Source of the DNA: Linum tenue | Taxonomy: Eukaryota > Streptophyta > Magnoliopsida > Malpighiales > Linaceae | Reading direction: 5' to 3' | Assembly: GCA_946122785.1 (NCBI GenBank) | Contig: CAMGYJ010000008.1 | Span: 56,740,963-56,804,962, forward strand | Length of the DNA stretch: 64,000 bases | In this document: one piece after another, positions 43,830-55,593 of the stretch | Position numbering within the stretch: position 1 is the first letter of the stretch | How the letters are laid out: each line of letters begins with the position of its first letter | Program-made: the position numbers and the translations under genes | The notes under the pieces: model-generated | Seen by the model: the letters and a program-made list of their open reading frames with translations, nothing else | Told to the model about the DNA's origin: nothing | The model's database searches: none

Positions 43830-45625
43830 ATTTTATGCTCTCAATTCTAAAAACACTACTAGCCTTTGTTCTTGCATGTGGTCTTTCTCTTTCGGTGGTG
43901 TCTGTTACCGTTGTGCATCTGATGGTGGGTGTCGGTGGTGGGGTTTGGTGGTGTTTTTTTTTTTTCTTTTTTTTTGGGTCTGTTGTTTTTGGTGGCTTCA
44001 GGTTCTCTTAGACTAGCCTACAATCCTTCCTGGATTTTGGTCCAAACTCTCTATCACATTCCTATTTTGTAATGAAATCTGTCTGCCACAACTACTTATT
44101 TTATTCTTCTTTGCTCAACTCACAATTGTAATCATGTGGACCTTAAATTTGGAGGCTGATTTGGGCTATAATAAGGATTAAGCCCAACGAAGCAAATTAA
44201 TGGATAATCTCCAACTTAATGCTAACAAATTAATGACTAATCTTCCAAAAAAATTTGATAGACCCGTATTAAATCGACATCTTTAATTAAACACTTTAAC
44301 CAAAAATAGTTTACCGATCAAGAACACAAAGTTATCATGCCCTCTATTCCCTCCCACACGTTGGAGAGCCAAGCAAAGGTATAATTGTCGTTTCAAGTAA
44401 TTAATCATTTGCTAGTGGTTTGTATTATTTGTTTCTTTACATACCACCCAAGAGATCCAAGTGCACTCCCATGGCAAACCCACGTGGAAAGTAATGAGGC
44501 AACTATGTATTTCCACCCCATTTTTCCTCTCATGGTCGGGTATAGACCAAACTAGTAACAAGCTGAGTCACCCTAGTTGACCCATGGAGAGTTTCTCCAA
44601 TGACATGCACGTAGCAAAGGAAGTGATGGTTGACTTACATTTAGTTTCTTTGCTTGACAAACATAAATAAGGCCTCCAATCTTTCCCTGTAGACACGTTG
44701 ACATGAGGTGGACGATTACAATCAAAATGAGTTTCTTAGAAACTCAAACTAGATGAGCAAACACATGAGCTTGGGACCACAACAAAGCATACAAATCCTC
44801 CTTCAACATATCCGAACAACTAGAGAATCCTGTCGCATCGTATGTGTCTGACGCATACGAGTCGTTTCCAAGAGTGAACTTCTTGTTGTTATCCTACTCC
44901 ACCAAGCAAACGACCCCTTAGTAATGACTAATTAGGATGAAATGAGTGTTTGCTAGATCGAGCCAAATTTTGATCGAAATTTTGTCAAATTTCCGGTTTA
45001 TTAATTTCTGTTTACTTTTCACTTGACTTCTATAGCCAAAAGTAACCGGCAAACGACCCCTTAGTAATGACTAATTAGCGTGAATCTTAGAGCCATTATT
45101 GGTACTTTCTTATGATTTAGGGTTCTGACATTTTAATTTGTGGGTCTAATTATCGTAGAGGAAGAGGAAAGGGTCCCCGATTTGGATCTCTAGCCTGTGC
45201 CCGCGGTGAAATCGCCAGCTCAAGACGTTCCGTCTCTTATCTGGTCCCGTCCCAAAATCAAAATCCATCGAAGTCCATAGGGTTAATAAAAGCACAACGA
45301 TCACCAGCCCAGCAATCCATTCTTAAAATACCTCTGATTCCAATTTAAAAGAGTTACTTAAAAAATAATGTAAGGGCCGGCCCATTTAGTCACGTTTGGA
45401 TCAATGCTTATCACGTCACATCTACTATGAGTAATTTGTTCAAAGTAACATAACTAAATTAAATTCATATGTTACATCAAGTACCATCTCAAAAGGATAA
45501 TAAAGTTACAAAGATATTAGCGTTCACATATCCATTACGCTAATAGATCATTAGAAATTACAGAAGGTGGAGCATTACTAACATTAATCCTATCATATTA
45601 ATAATACCCAATGCTACTTAGTTAT
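43830..45625. other. Intergenic with duplicated segments
   Basis: 43955-43980 is a T-rich tract. 44872-44975 and 44984-45056 are copies of 40972-41075 and 41193-41300. The last phrase CGACCCCTTAGTAATGACTAATTAG appears twice (44907-44931 and 45054-45078), so these units are rearranged. No gene supported. Confidence 0.5.
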
Positions 45626-46625
45626 CTAAAGCCGGGAACAACTTAACCAAAAAAGATCAGAAAAATGCTCCACGTCGTTCCAAGGACCGAATGTAACCAA
45701 GACTTTATATGCCTTCTCACCAATCATATTCAGTAGTGTAACATACTCCGCATTTTCAATCTCAGAAGGACTGGCAACAGAAGACATTGTTCTTCGTAAG
45801 TAAGCTGATGGGAACACGACCTCAACATCAGACAAGTCATCTTCAATGGTCAAGTGAATCAAATATATGTTCGATGCCTCAGACCAAGATCTCCTCAACT
45901 CTGTTACAATGCCAGACAAAATGTACGACTTCCCCTGAAATAATCCAAAACATAAAGAGGCGAAAATAATACGAAATCAGATGCAAATTATTGAGATAAG
46001 AGATAGATATGGATAGATAAAACAACATGTTATCTTAGTCACCTGATTACCACCATTCATTTGCATTGGGATAAGGTCTATAGTATCCACGGTGTCCCAA
46101 ATTACTGCGGCAGTTGATAGTTTAGATTCATAACGAAATCGTCTCCCATGGTAAAAGACCTATAATTTAGATTTTTAGCAATATTAGCAACTATACCGAC
46201 AAAGGTTAGATTCTTACACTAATCAACTAATCATGTAAAACAGAATATAAACAAACTATAGGAAAGCAAGACATGACTCTGTCAATCCTTTAATGGATTT
46301 TTCAATTGGACCTATATTTTACTTCTTTTGACTTATTCTTTGTTGATTCTTACATGGAATTTTTCAACTGGACTCTACTACGTTTTATACAAACAATATA
46401 TAATGTTTTGTTTCTATACAACACACTACGTAATCAGATCCAAGTTAAATAATTTTGAAATATATATCCTCAACTATGGATCAATGCTATGCTAAAATCG
46501 AAGCAATAACTATTAATCATGTCTCTAAATTGAATAGGCAAACTACATTGTATTAGAAAGCATGCATTCTAACTCACCGGTGGAGCTCGCAAGTATTTTC
46601 TGGGAGTCTCTTCCTCAAAAACTTT
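45626..46625 (-). CDS. Small OB-fold-like protein, paralogue 2, start not found
   Basis: Minus-strand exons: about 46625-46577 (...KVFEEETPRKYLRAPP), 46159-46043 (VFYHGRRFRYESKLST...GGNQ), 45934-45626 (GKSYILSGIVTELRRSW...HLTIEDDLSDVEVVFPSAYL...VTFGPWND). Introns are GT-AG and phases agree. The last exon aligns with the last exon of 36178-36836 (shared SG.VTE.R.SW, HL.IEDD..DVEVVFPSA.LR, YVTLLN/FVTLVN, TFGPWN/TLGPWN). No initiator ATG was found upstream of the first listed exon, so the 5' end is incomplete or degraded. Family not recognised. Confidence 0.5.
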
Positions 46626-46767
46626 CTGAATGCTAAGATTTTAGTAGATCGGGAGAAAGCAAAGTTGAAGGATAGCCGGCGACTGTACTTTATGAGTGTG
46701 CTGGAAAAATTGTCGACGCTGTTGATGAGAGGAAAGAACAGATTTTTATAAGGTAGGGTTTAGAAAT
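46626..46767. other. Upstream flank of paralogue 2
   Basis: No gene; likely leader sequence. Confidence 0.3.
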
Positions 46768-47150
46768 TACCTCCTGGAGATGGCGAAATGGGTTCAATGT
46801 CTGTCAGGCAGAGAGGAGGACAGCAACATGCATCCATGCAATGGATTTGTTCTCCATTTGGTTTGTTCGTCGGAAAGTGAACAGAGTAGTGGAAGCCGGA
46901 TGGGAAGAATGGAGTTGAAAGGTCTTCGGGGGTTTTTTACGCGGTAGCGTTGTAGAAAGTACCTCCTGGAAATGCCGAGATGGAACTGATGTCGGTCAGG
47001 TAGAGAGAAGGAATTGAAAATACGTTCATGCAATGGATTGTTTGTGAATTTGCTTTCTTCGTCGGATAGTGAACAGAGCAGTGGAAGCCGAAAGGGAAGA
47101 AGGAAGTTGAAACGTCTTCTGGGTGAGGGGGGAGGGGTTGTTTTGTTTTG
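46768..47150. repeat. 192-bp imperfect tandem duplication
   Basis: Unit starts TACCTCCTGGA at 46768 and again at 46960. Both contain CATGCAATGGATT, GTGAACAGAG(T/C)AGTGGAAGCC and GGTCTTC/CGTCTTC in the same order, with many substitutions. Confidence 0.75.
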
Positions 47151-47296
47151 TTTTTGTTTGATCCAAATGTGACTGAAGAGGGCTTTCCAGTTTGCAATAA
47201 ATGGCCGGTTGGTGATCCTTTATAATGGGCTAAATGAATAAATGTTGACGGGCCGATAAGACAAGTCCGCTAATGGGCCTGGTGAGAAAAGCCTAA

Positions 47297-48217
47297 GGGG
47301 TCGTTTGGATGAGACATTGTGATGGATCAATTGTACCCAATTGACTCATTTTGAGTCAATTGGGCCTAATTGACCCATTTGGCAATCCAAAACTTGAATG
47401 GAGCAATTGGGGCTGGGGAAATCTGCTTTGACGCGTTTTTTGGCCAATCCTTCCAATTGTGACCCTCGTGCCTTTTCCCTTCCTCTCTCTTCTACTTCAA
47501 CGACACCCTTCTTCATCTTCTCCTCTTCTCTTTCCCATCTTTCACTGCAGGCGATCTACAACGGCGTTCACAAAATCGCCAGTCTTCTCTTCATAACGAG
47601 AATCTTCATGCAATCCCAAGCGAGTCTCCAAGCGCGATGTCCGCCGTGAAGAGATGACTCATCGCCGGCAAAGGGAAGTTTCTCCAACGCCGTTGAGTTG
47701 GCTTTCTGGGCTTTGAAGTGGAGCTCCCGAGCGTTATCAATCTCTTCTTCCTCATGACTGGTCTGACTTCCGGCAACGAGTCAATTGGCTAGCCTTCTCG
47801 TCAATTTTTCAATTTGTTTCAGATTAAGTCTTCTTCCTCATCTGGGTATCAATCCCTTATTCCCAAAATAAAAACAGAGGCCACAACAGCAATAATTGGA
47901 TTCAATAGTGACTGGGTTGATAAGCGAGCAAAACAGAATACATTGATTCAGATTGATGTCCCAAATGTGCACAGATTCTGATGTCTATCGGGCGTTTTTG
48001 CTTATGTCCAGTAGTGTTTTTCATGGCAGCAAACTTGTCGAGGAGCTTATAGGACCTCTCTTTCACTCGTGGATTTCTTGCAATTGTTTCTTTTGGTTTG
48101 CAGCTTTACCAAACAAGACAATTTCACACAAATTCCTCATACAAATGACTCATCTTTTAAAATGAGTCAATTGGCTCAAATTGCTTCATTCCTCAATTGC
48201 TCCATCCAAACGACCCC
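47297..48217. mobile_element. PIF/Harbinger-like MITE 2
   Basis: Left end GGGGTCGTTTGGATG and right end CATCCAAACGACCCC are perfect inverted 15-mers. Target duplication TAA at 47294-47296 and 48218-48220. 921 bp. The inside has TTGAGTCAATTGG-type subterminal repeats on both sides and no transposase. Confidence 0.85.
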
Positions 48218-48508
48218 TAAGTAAATATTTGTAACTGCCTTTCTTGGTTTGCTAGGTCTTAATGAAAACAAGAATAATGAACTGAACACAAAAATAATCT
48301 GGACCAGCAAAAGTAGAGGCATACATTGTTGATTGGAAAAGAAGTTTAATGAACCTAAAACATGAACAACCAGGACCAGAAAGTATGAAAATACCCAACC
48401 AAACATCATAACGTCCTCCAATCAAAGAACCTAACTCGTCCATAGAGTATCAAACAAATGGCCAGATTCGAAATGTGTCTCCGGTTATTAGAATCCATGC
48501 CAATCTTT
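48218..48508. other. 3' flank of the FAR1-related gene
   Basis: No gene seen; probably contains the 3' UTR of the minus-strand gene. Confidence 0.4.
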
Positions 48509-51445
48509 TCAACTAGCCTTCTTGCTGCTCCTCAGGCCTTCCCTTCTAGTACATGGCTTCTTCTGCAACATTGAATATATAAAGTTTAGTTCCAACGAAA
48601 ATAATTGTTTCCCAAAAGTATTCTAGACATGCACAATGAACTTCTAATATTACAGTTGGTGGATCAGGGATGTCGGTTGTATCAACATCCTCTTCAGTAT
48701 CCTCCTCTGATAACTCTGGACAAGTTCTGGCATTATGAGTATCCTTCCCACATTTACTGCAATGTTTTGGTTTTCTGCCAATGTGTGGTGCTTGCTGGTC
48801 AGCTCCGTTGTTGGCGACGTTTTCACTATTTGGTTCTTCATTAGTTTCAGTATCAGTAGGTTCTGGTATTGTAGGCCTCACATAATCAGGAGGCTTCTTA
48901 CAAGTGCTTTTTTTATGACCCAATACGCCACATCTGCTACACATTCGTTGCTCCCCTTTCTTCCTTTTGTTTTCTTGTCCACCCGAACCTTTGTATTTCA
49001 CAGGATGTGGATCCAAAAGTTTCTCTTTTGCCTTTGGTCTATTGATATCTGGGATCTCAGTATCACCTTCGTTCATCATGTCTAGCGATTCACATATGGA
49101 TGCAATTCCTGTACGAGCAAGGTTGAAGCTTTCGCTTGATTTTGCCCCTTTTAACCATAACTGGGAGCTGCTTTGTTGAAGAAGCCCATATCTGAAAACC
49201 ACATTCAATATTATTCTATTAAAACGTCACGAAAAAGTGAAAGCTTATGTTCTAAAACGGGTCAACGCCCTCTGGTACCACCTTAGTATTTAATAAACAC
49301 ATCTGAACTGCTTTCTTAAACACAGTAACACACAATTTCCAGCTTTATACAGTAACTACAAACCTGAATGTGAATAGTCTAGCCTCGTCCATATTGTGTG
49401 GTTGTTGTAAGCTATCAAGTGTCTTCGGCTTCTTTGACCACCTTAACTTTACCAACCGTTCTGGAAGTTCCAGCATACCCTCTTCTTTCAGTAGATGAAC
49501 CATATGAGCGCATGGTATTCCCATATAGTGGTAATAGTTACAACTACACTCCATAGCGAAGGGCTCAATTGTGTATGTGACCTGAAAAACCTTTTGTTTA
49601 CCTGACATTGTCACTCTGTAAATGCGTTGGTTTTCCGATATCTCTGAATCCATCCTTACACAAGCTCCCGACTTTTCAACCTCATCTCTGAATTTGAAAA
49701 AGGCTTCTTTTGTGAATAATTTAGACGCACTCTTCTGAAGTGAGACTAATATATTAGACGTTATTGTCCGTTCACGATGGATGGACTCAAAATCAGCTTG
49801 TTGCTCCATCTCCCTCATATCCCTAGCCCAACGATCAAAATGAAAAAGAACTCAAGTAGATTATGATTGTTTTCGATATACTTGGTAAGCTGAGAGTTGA
49901 TTCCTTCACATCTAGACGTTGTTGACAAGCCTGCAAAGAACTTTGAGCGCAAGTATGTATACCCCCATTCAGTTCTTTGGTCAAATAGATGTGAAACCCA
50001 ATTGTTATGCTGCTGTGAGCACTCCTCGACCATTGTTTTCCACTTCTCTTCAAATACTGAAGGTTCCCAATCAGCTGACACGAAATGTTTCCATTGTGGC
50101 AAGAAGTTAGGATTGTCCCTCACTTTTCTGGCAATAGTTTTGTCTATGTGCCAAGCACATAAACGATGTGTCGCATCGGGGAATACTTGCTGAATTGCAT
50201 TGCGCATGGCTTTATCTCCATCTGTAACAACAGTTTTAGGATCTACACCGCCCAACCTTCTCCTCAAGGCATCTAGAACCCATACATAGTTTTCTTTTCT
50301 CATTTGCCAAAAATGAACATCCAAATATGCAACTGTTGAAGTGGTGGTTCACACCTAAAAAATAAACAGGTTATTAAAATTACTTCACTAATAAGACAAG
50401 AATTACACTGTACCCATAACGCATGGAAGTGATATTGCATTAGGCTCTTTAACGTGTGGTATTAAGTTTCAATGAATAAATTCTTTATACTTTATAGGAA
50501 TGAAAATATAAGTTACTATGAACCGAAAATAAAAGAATTAGTACCTGAAAAAATGACTAGAGGCATATTGTAGACGTTCTTTTTGTAAGTCGCATCGAAA
50601 GCCAATAATTCTCCAAAGCATGCATAATCAGCCACTGAAATACTATCTGCCCAGAACAAGTTAACAAGCCTGTCTTCATCGTCTTTTTTTAGCTCAATTA
50701 CGAACTGTTCATCCGCACTTAGTTTCGCCTGTAGGTAAGCTAGTGCTGTCGCAGCATCACCATCACTAATCTGTTCCTTCCGATCTTTGTCCACGTAATT
50801 ATACGCATCTTTCCTCGTGAACCCCATCTTGCTATAGCCTCCTGCCTCTGCAACCGCTAGTGAAACAATCTGTGATGTTTTCATTCCTGCTGCTCTCCGG
50901 AAATTGATTGCTGCTTTAACTGCATCACTCAACTGTCGATTCCCTTTCATGTAGTGTCGGTATATTTTTGGAACCGTTACGTGAGAGTGCACGTTATGAA
51001 AGGTATCCACAAACCACTTCCCATCTGACTTGTCTAGTCGTACACGAATCCTAGCTTTGCAGTCAAATCTCGTCTCTCCTTTTGGTTCCCTCTTTCGTTC
51101 ACCCTTTCGGTCGCGCTTTGTTCCTTGACCAGAACATACAAACCGACGCCATATCATGACCTTGTCTTTATCTCGGCCAATATCTTCTTTCCTGACGTCA
51201 AAGCCGGTGACCAGCCCATAGTTCCTCCAAAAATCATAGGCTTCTTCAGTGTTAGCGAATCTTAGCTTCTCGATATCTTCTTGCTGTAGAAGTAAGAGAT
51301 CGGCAAGATCATCATCTTCTACCTCTGAACTTTGGTGAACGTTGTGAATAGTTGAACCGTTACTGTTGTTAATATCTTCATTGTTTTCCACTTCGACGAT
51401 TTCATCGTCTTCCATGATCGTCGCGCTTGTGATTGTCCAAGCCAA
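48509..51445 (-). CDS. FAR1-related / MULE transposase-like protein, two frameshifts
   Basis: Four exons on minus: 51445-50545, 50354-49364, 49191-48654, 48562-48509; GT-AG introns. Domains in order: acidic N-terminus; FAR1 DNA-binding domain (FANTEEAYDFWRNYGLVTGF, CSGQG...RFDCKARIRV); MULE transposase core (LLAFDATYKKNVYNMPL, KTVVTDGDKAMRNAIQQVFP, HRLCAWHIDKTI); SWIM zinc finger CSCNYYHYMGIPCAHMVHLL; two CCHC knuckles, CSRCGVLGHKKSTC and CSKCGKDTHNARTC. About 820 residues. The FAR1/FRS family contains transcription factors derived from Mutator transposases. Frame breaks by one base at an A-run near 50300 and at a T-run near 49848; both are homopolymers. ATG at 51415 (MEDDEIVEV) is a likely alternative start. 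Confidence 0.8.
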
Positions 51446-52104
51446 CTAACCCTAACTAGCCAAAGTAGTACTAAGGAACTAGCCTCTCCGCTGGCGCTTC
51501 ACTATGAAAAACCTAACGGATGTTGTATATAAGCTGTGAAATTAAATCCTTGTTTTTAACAGAACAATTTGGGTCAAAACATCCATGGGCTGGACTGAAT
51601 TCGTTTGGCCTATTTAAATAAAACTAGTGGGCCTAAATAACCTCCTTGGTTCGCATAACCAAGCCTGCCGCGGGAAGCCTAGATCACTCTTAATTTATTG
51701 GTTGAAAATGGGCCAAACGTGAATTCATAAACTGGCGGAGCCACAACCAACCAAGGAGGTTAAATTGGCATCGTCTTCTTCCCTTCTTCCATCTGCTTTC
51801 GTGGTCATGTCTTTTCGAACCTTAAAACCCTAAAATGAAGCCCCTAATCGGTTTAATGAGGTGGATAAATATAGAAGTTCACACGTAACTAGTTAATTCC
51901 TTATTAAGTTCATTTAATGAGGTGGATAAATATAGAAGTTCCCACATATAAAAAAACTCTAATTGATATCTCACGGGTTTTCCTAATAGACGAGGTTAAA
52001 CACCCCTCTGGCGCATCTATTAATATGGCCAAACATCTTGCCCAAAACTCATTCAACTAAAAGTAGCGCAGAGGCCCTTTGGTCAACATTGTGTCTGTAA
52101 CATT
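51446..52104. promoter_or_regulatory. Shared upstream region of the divergent FAR1-related and C48 genes
   Basis: 660 bp between two start codons on opposite strands. It contains a short direct repeat TTTAATGAGGTGGATAAATATAGAAGTTC (51852-51880 and 51913-51941; interrupted by GTTCAT context). No ORF. A bidirectional promoter is possible. Confidence 0.45.
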
Positions 52105-54144
52105 ATGGGGAAGGAAGTGTAAGTTCTGCAATCCGCTAATGTGTTTTCTTTAACTTTTTAGTCAGCTATTTCGTTGTATTTGTTCTTATATTCCACTCTC
52201 TCGTTGCTTTTTTGTACAATTATATTAGGGAGAAGAACAAGATGACGAGCGGCCAGTCTACTGTACGCCTAACGCGTCTCTAGCCAAGTCTATGGTTCGT
52301 CCAGGAGCTTTAACAGTAGGTTATTTATACAAAACTTATTCTGACTTGATTGTTCATTATTGTAGGAATTGGAGAACTATGTATCTCCTGCAAAGAAAAC
52401 AAGAATGCAAGACGTCATCCCCCCACCTACACCCGACTCGAAGGTGATTGTTCTTGATGCTGAACCAGGGCTGGAACATTATGAGCTAGGTGTGCAAAAC
52501 AAACCCCTCACGCCTCCACAAAAATTGTCAATGAAGGTATGTAATCCTAGTGATGTACATATGCTTCCTTTTCGCCCACTATTTTCGTTGTTTTCCTTCG
52601 TTCCTTTCTCCGCCACTTGTAATCCTAGTGAAAACCTCTTCTTATTTCCTCTATTTGTTCGTTCTCCATGATTGAAGGGTACCACAAGGTTTGAGCTCCC
52701 TACAGCCGTCAACTACAGTGACGAAGAAGTGAGTTTTGCTCACTATATATTTGCAGAAGACCTTCCTCCTGATGAAGCTTTGGTCAAAACAATGATGAAA
52801 TCATACACCAGGCAGACATTATGGAGCTTATGCCCCGAGTCAAGCGTTGATGCTGATGTAAGTACTTCTGCGAAAAGCCCCTAGTTGACCTGAACGTGCT
52901 TAACGATTTTTAATCATTGGATTTTATTTCTATTGTGTTTTAGGTAATTACAGCGTTAGCATGCCACTTGACCTTGGACGAAGTTAAAAGCGATACTGGT
53001 CGTGGAAGAAGAGTGTGCTTTCTGCCTACGGAATTGCAGGTAAGTGTTGCTTTTGCTTTGTAATTCTAATTCAGTTTACACAGGGTTGGTTGTTTATTAA
53101 GTAAGATTAGTGTTCAATGATTTAACTTCATTTTCCTACCAGGATATGGTCGTTAATTATGGCATGACATCTGCAAAGGCATTAGAGTTATATGATACAA
53201 AATTCCTATCAAAAGCTCGTAACTGTAGAAAGGTTATGACTTCTCCACAATTCTTCCTTCTCATTTCTGCTTATTTAGTAGCGGTTTTCACAACATATGT
53301 GCGCGTGAATTATGCCTGCCCTTCTGCTTAATTTCTTGAATGAATTATGTCGGAAAACTAATTAGTTAATTGGATTGTTTTCTCGTACCTGTGAAGGTTT
53401 GTCTTCCCATGAAAGATATGATGAATGATGAAGGCATCCACTGGTATTTAGCTATAATTTTGATGGACCAGAAACAAGTACACATTCTGGATTCATGCCC
53501 ATCAAAAGAGCGCCAGACAATCCGTAGGAATGCAGTTAACACAATGGTATAGTTAAAATTTGTGCCATTGAATACATACTTCAATACACGTGTTTGTAAT
53601 TCAATTATGTGGCATTATATTTTCCAACAAAATTTTGTAATTCATAGGTTACTTTTTGAACGTTGTAGATTGAATTTCTGAACGACTTGTTCGATGCCTT
53701 ACACAAGGAAGTTCAATCAACATGTGCACCACCACAGATTAAGGAGTTTTCTTTGACCACTCCTGAAGTTCCTACACAACGACACAAGTAAGAATGTATA
53801 TTTGGTCATAATTTCACTAGAAAAATAAAATATTTGTGTCTTACGTAATGCATCTTTCTAAACAGGAATGATAGTGGGATCTGGGTTTGTGTGTGGATGA
53901 TGGGATCAACTTGGGATGATGACTATTATATTTGGGTAAGAAATCACCTACTACCTAGGCCCATTTATTTCTACGAGCACATTAAAAAAACTATGTCAAC
54001 TATTGTATTAATACGTTATATTTTCTGTCCTTACAGCCATGCAATCATTTGAGAAGAATGCAGGTGGCATTGTACCTAGTCAAGAGAGCCTACCAATTAC
54101 ATAAGACACAAGGTGCTCAAGAAAGCAAATCAGAATGCGCCTAG
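52105..54144 (+). CDS. C48 (Ulp1-like) protease-fold protein with Ser at the catalytic Cys position
   Basis: Ten exons: 52105-52116, 52229-52315, 52366-52536, 52678-52857, 52944-53039, 53143-53232, 53397-53546, 53669-53787, 53866-53935, 54037-54144. All introns are GT-AG, phases agree, total 360 residues. N-terminal MGKEGEEQDDERPVYC, a Pro-rich linker, then a peptidase C48 domain: His in GIHWYLAII, Asp in VHILDSCPS, Gln in VPTQRHK, and NDSGIWVC where active Ulp1 enzymes have (N/x)DCG. The nucleophile is thus Ser, with a Cys four residues on. The family removes SUMO-like tags; this copy is probably inactive or altered. Such domains are common in plant Mutator-like elements next to a transposase, as here. 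No frameshift. Confidence 0.8.
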
Positions 54145-54257
54145 GTTTGAAGCTCAGACACTGAGTACAAAATAGCTTCCCAAGAGAGGAAAGCAGGTTC
54201 CCAGAAGAGGCTAATTCAGGAAAGCAGCTTCCCAGAAGAGGCGAATTCAGGGCTCAA
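54145..54257 (+). repeat. Short 33-bp tandem repeat downstream of the C48 gene
   Basis: GGAAAGCAG(G/C)TTCCCAGAAGAGG(C)(T/G)AATTCAGG occurs twice (about 54188-54220 and 54219-54250), with a third partial CCCAAGAGAGGAAAGCAGG before. Probably in the 3' UTR. Confidence 0.6.
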
Positions 54258-54547
54258 GGATATCTAGTCGCATAGTGTGTTCTGCTAAAACATTTTAGCA
54301 TTTAGTTTTGTTTCTTCCTTTCCAACGAATGCCCTCTTTATGGTAACGATTTAAGGATATCTAGTCGCATAGTGTGTTCTGCTAAAACATTTTAGCATTT
54401 GTTTTGTTTCTTCCTTTCCAACGAATGCCCTCTTTATGGTAACGATTTAAGGATATCTAGTCGCATAGTGTGTTCTGCTAAAACATTTTAGCATTTAGTT
54501 TTGTTTCTTCCTTTCCAACAAATGCCCTCTTTATGGTAACGATTTAA
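54258..54547. repeat. Three tandem copies of a 96/97-bp unit
   Basis: Units begin GGATATCTAGTCGCATAGTG at 54258, 54355 and 54451. They differ by one base in TTTAG(T)TTTTG and one substitution (AACGAATG/AACAAATG). Each ends TGGTAACGATTTAA. Highly similar, so recent. Confidence 0.9.
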
Positions 54548-54877
54548 GGACACGTTTATTATTCAGCCGAATAAACACAAGTACACAGCCAGAGGCTAGT
54601 TTGCCAAACAGAAATGGAACCGCTACAGTAATCTCACATTGCAGACAGATAGCCAAAATAGCAGCAACAGAAACAGCCACCTCTGAGATTCGCATAAAAA
54701 CTAATAGAGATAAACTGGCCAGATTACTTGCCTCGGGAAACTTATTCCCATCACGTCTTCACGAAGTAACCCATCGAAATTTGCTGGAGGATCGTCCAAC
54801 AACCAGCCCAATCAAGTGGACCCTTAAACCATTTTTCAATAAAGATGGAAGAACCCGAAACATGATTAAAAGCATCA
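54548..54877. other. Flank between C48 gene and small minus-strand gene
   Basis: A 98-codon plus-strand open stretch (54601-54897) overlaps the minus-strand gene and shows no motif. Nothing else. Confidence 0.4.
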
Positions 54878-55593
54878 CTAGTGAAGAATGTGGCTAAAAT
54901 GAAAGAGGTCACATATCGTCCATTCAAATAATATTTGTCTGAGCTCAACCAAACTTGAGTTGCGCCCCCTATAAATGTAATCACCCTCTTGTTTCTTCAT
55001 ATCTTCTTCAGACAACTTATCAACTGTGCTAAACATGAAACTATCAAGATCGACTTCCTTGTTCCTCGGATCCATTCTGACCTGGAAAAAGAAAACCACC
55101 AAACAAGCTCCTCAACAGATCATGTCAAAGACTACTGAAAGAATGGACCAAAAACACACATGATCCTGGAAAGGGACATCTTAAGCACCTAATTCCGATA
55201 CACATTAACTCGGTTTATCATCAATGCATAAAACCGTCACCACAATTCGTCAAAACCCTTACCTTGTCAAAGTTAACCACGAAGATAGAAGCAGGACTGG
55301 GCCTGTCGGGGTCTCTGTTTAGTTCGAACCCCACGGTTTCAGTGTAAAAAAATGTAGGAATAGAATTTTTGAAATACAGACTCCACAGCTGTAGCCTCCG
55401 CTTCAAACAACGAGACCTCTCTTCCCAAATCAGTCTACAATACACCTCATCCATATCAGAGATCCATCCAAAATCACAGCATTGTAGTTCGAAAATCAAT
55501 TTCGGCAATTTCAATTCAAAATCCCTTTCTTACCTCCCTAGCAGATCCTGAAGGAACCATGGCCTCTTTCATTGCCTTCTCCAGTGCAATCAT
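54878..55593 (-). CDS. Small conserved-looking protein of unknown family, one frameshift
   Basis: Minus-strand exons 55593-55534 (MIALEKAMKEAMVPSGSARE), 55434-55263 and 55081-54878, with GT-AG introns. Exon 2 reads TDLGREVSLFEAEATAVESVF then, after a one-base excess in a T-run (55346-55352), TETVGFELNRDPDRPSPASI and FVVNFDK. Exon 3 reads VRMDPRNKEVDLDSFMF, then KQEGDYIYRGRNSSLVELRQ, about 145 residues. I do not recognise the family. The regular exon structure and charged, non-repetitive sequence speak for a real gene or a recent pseudogene. A leader exon ending at about 55708 is likely. Confidence 0.5.
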
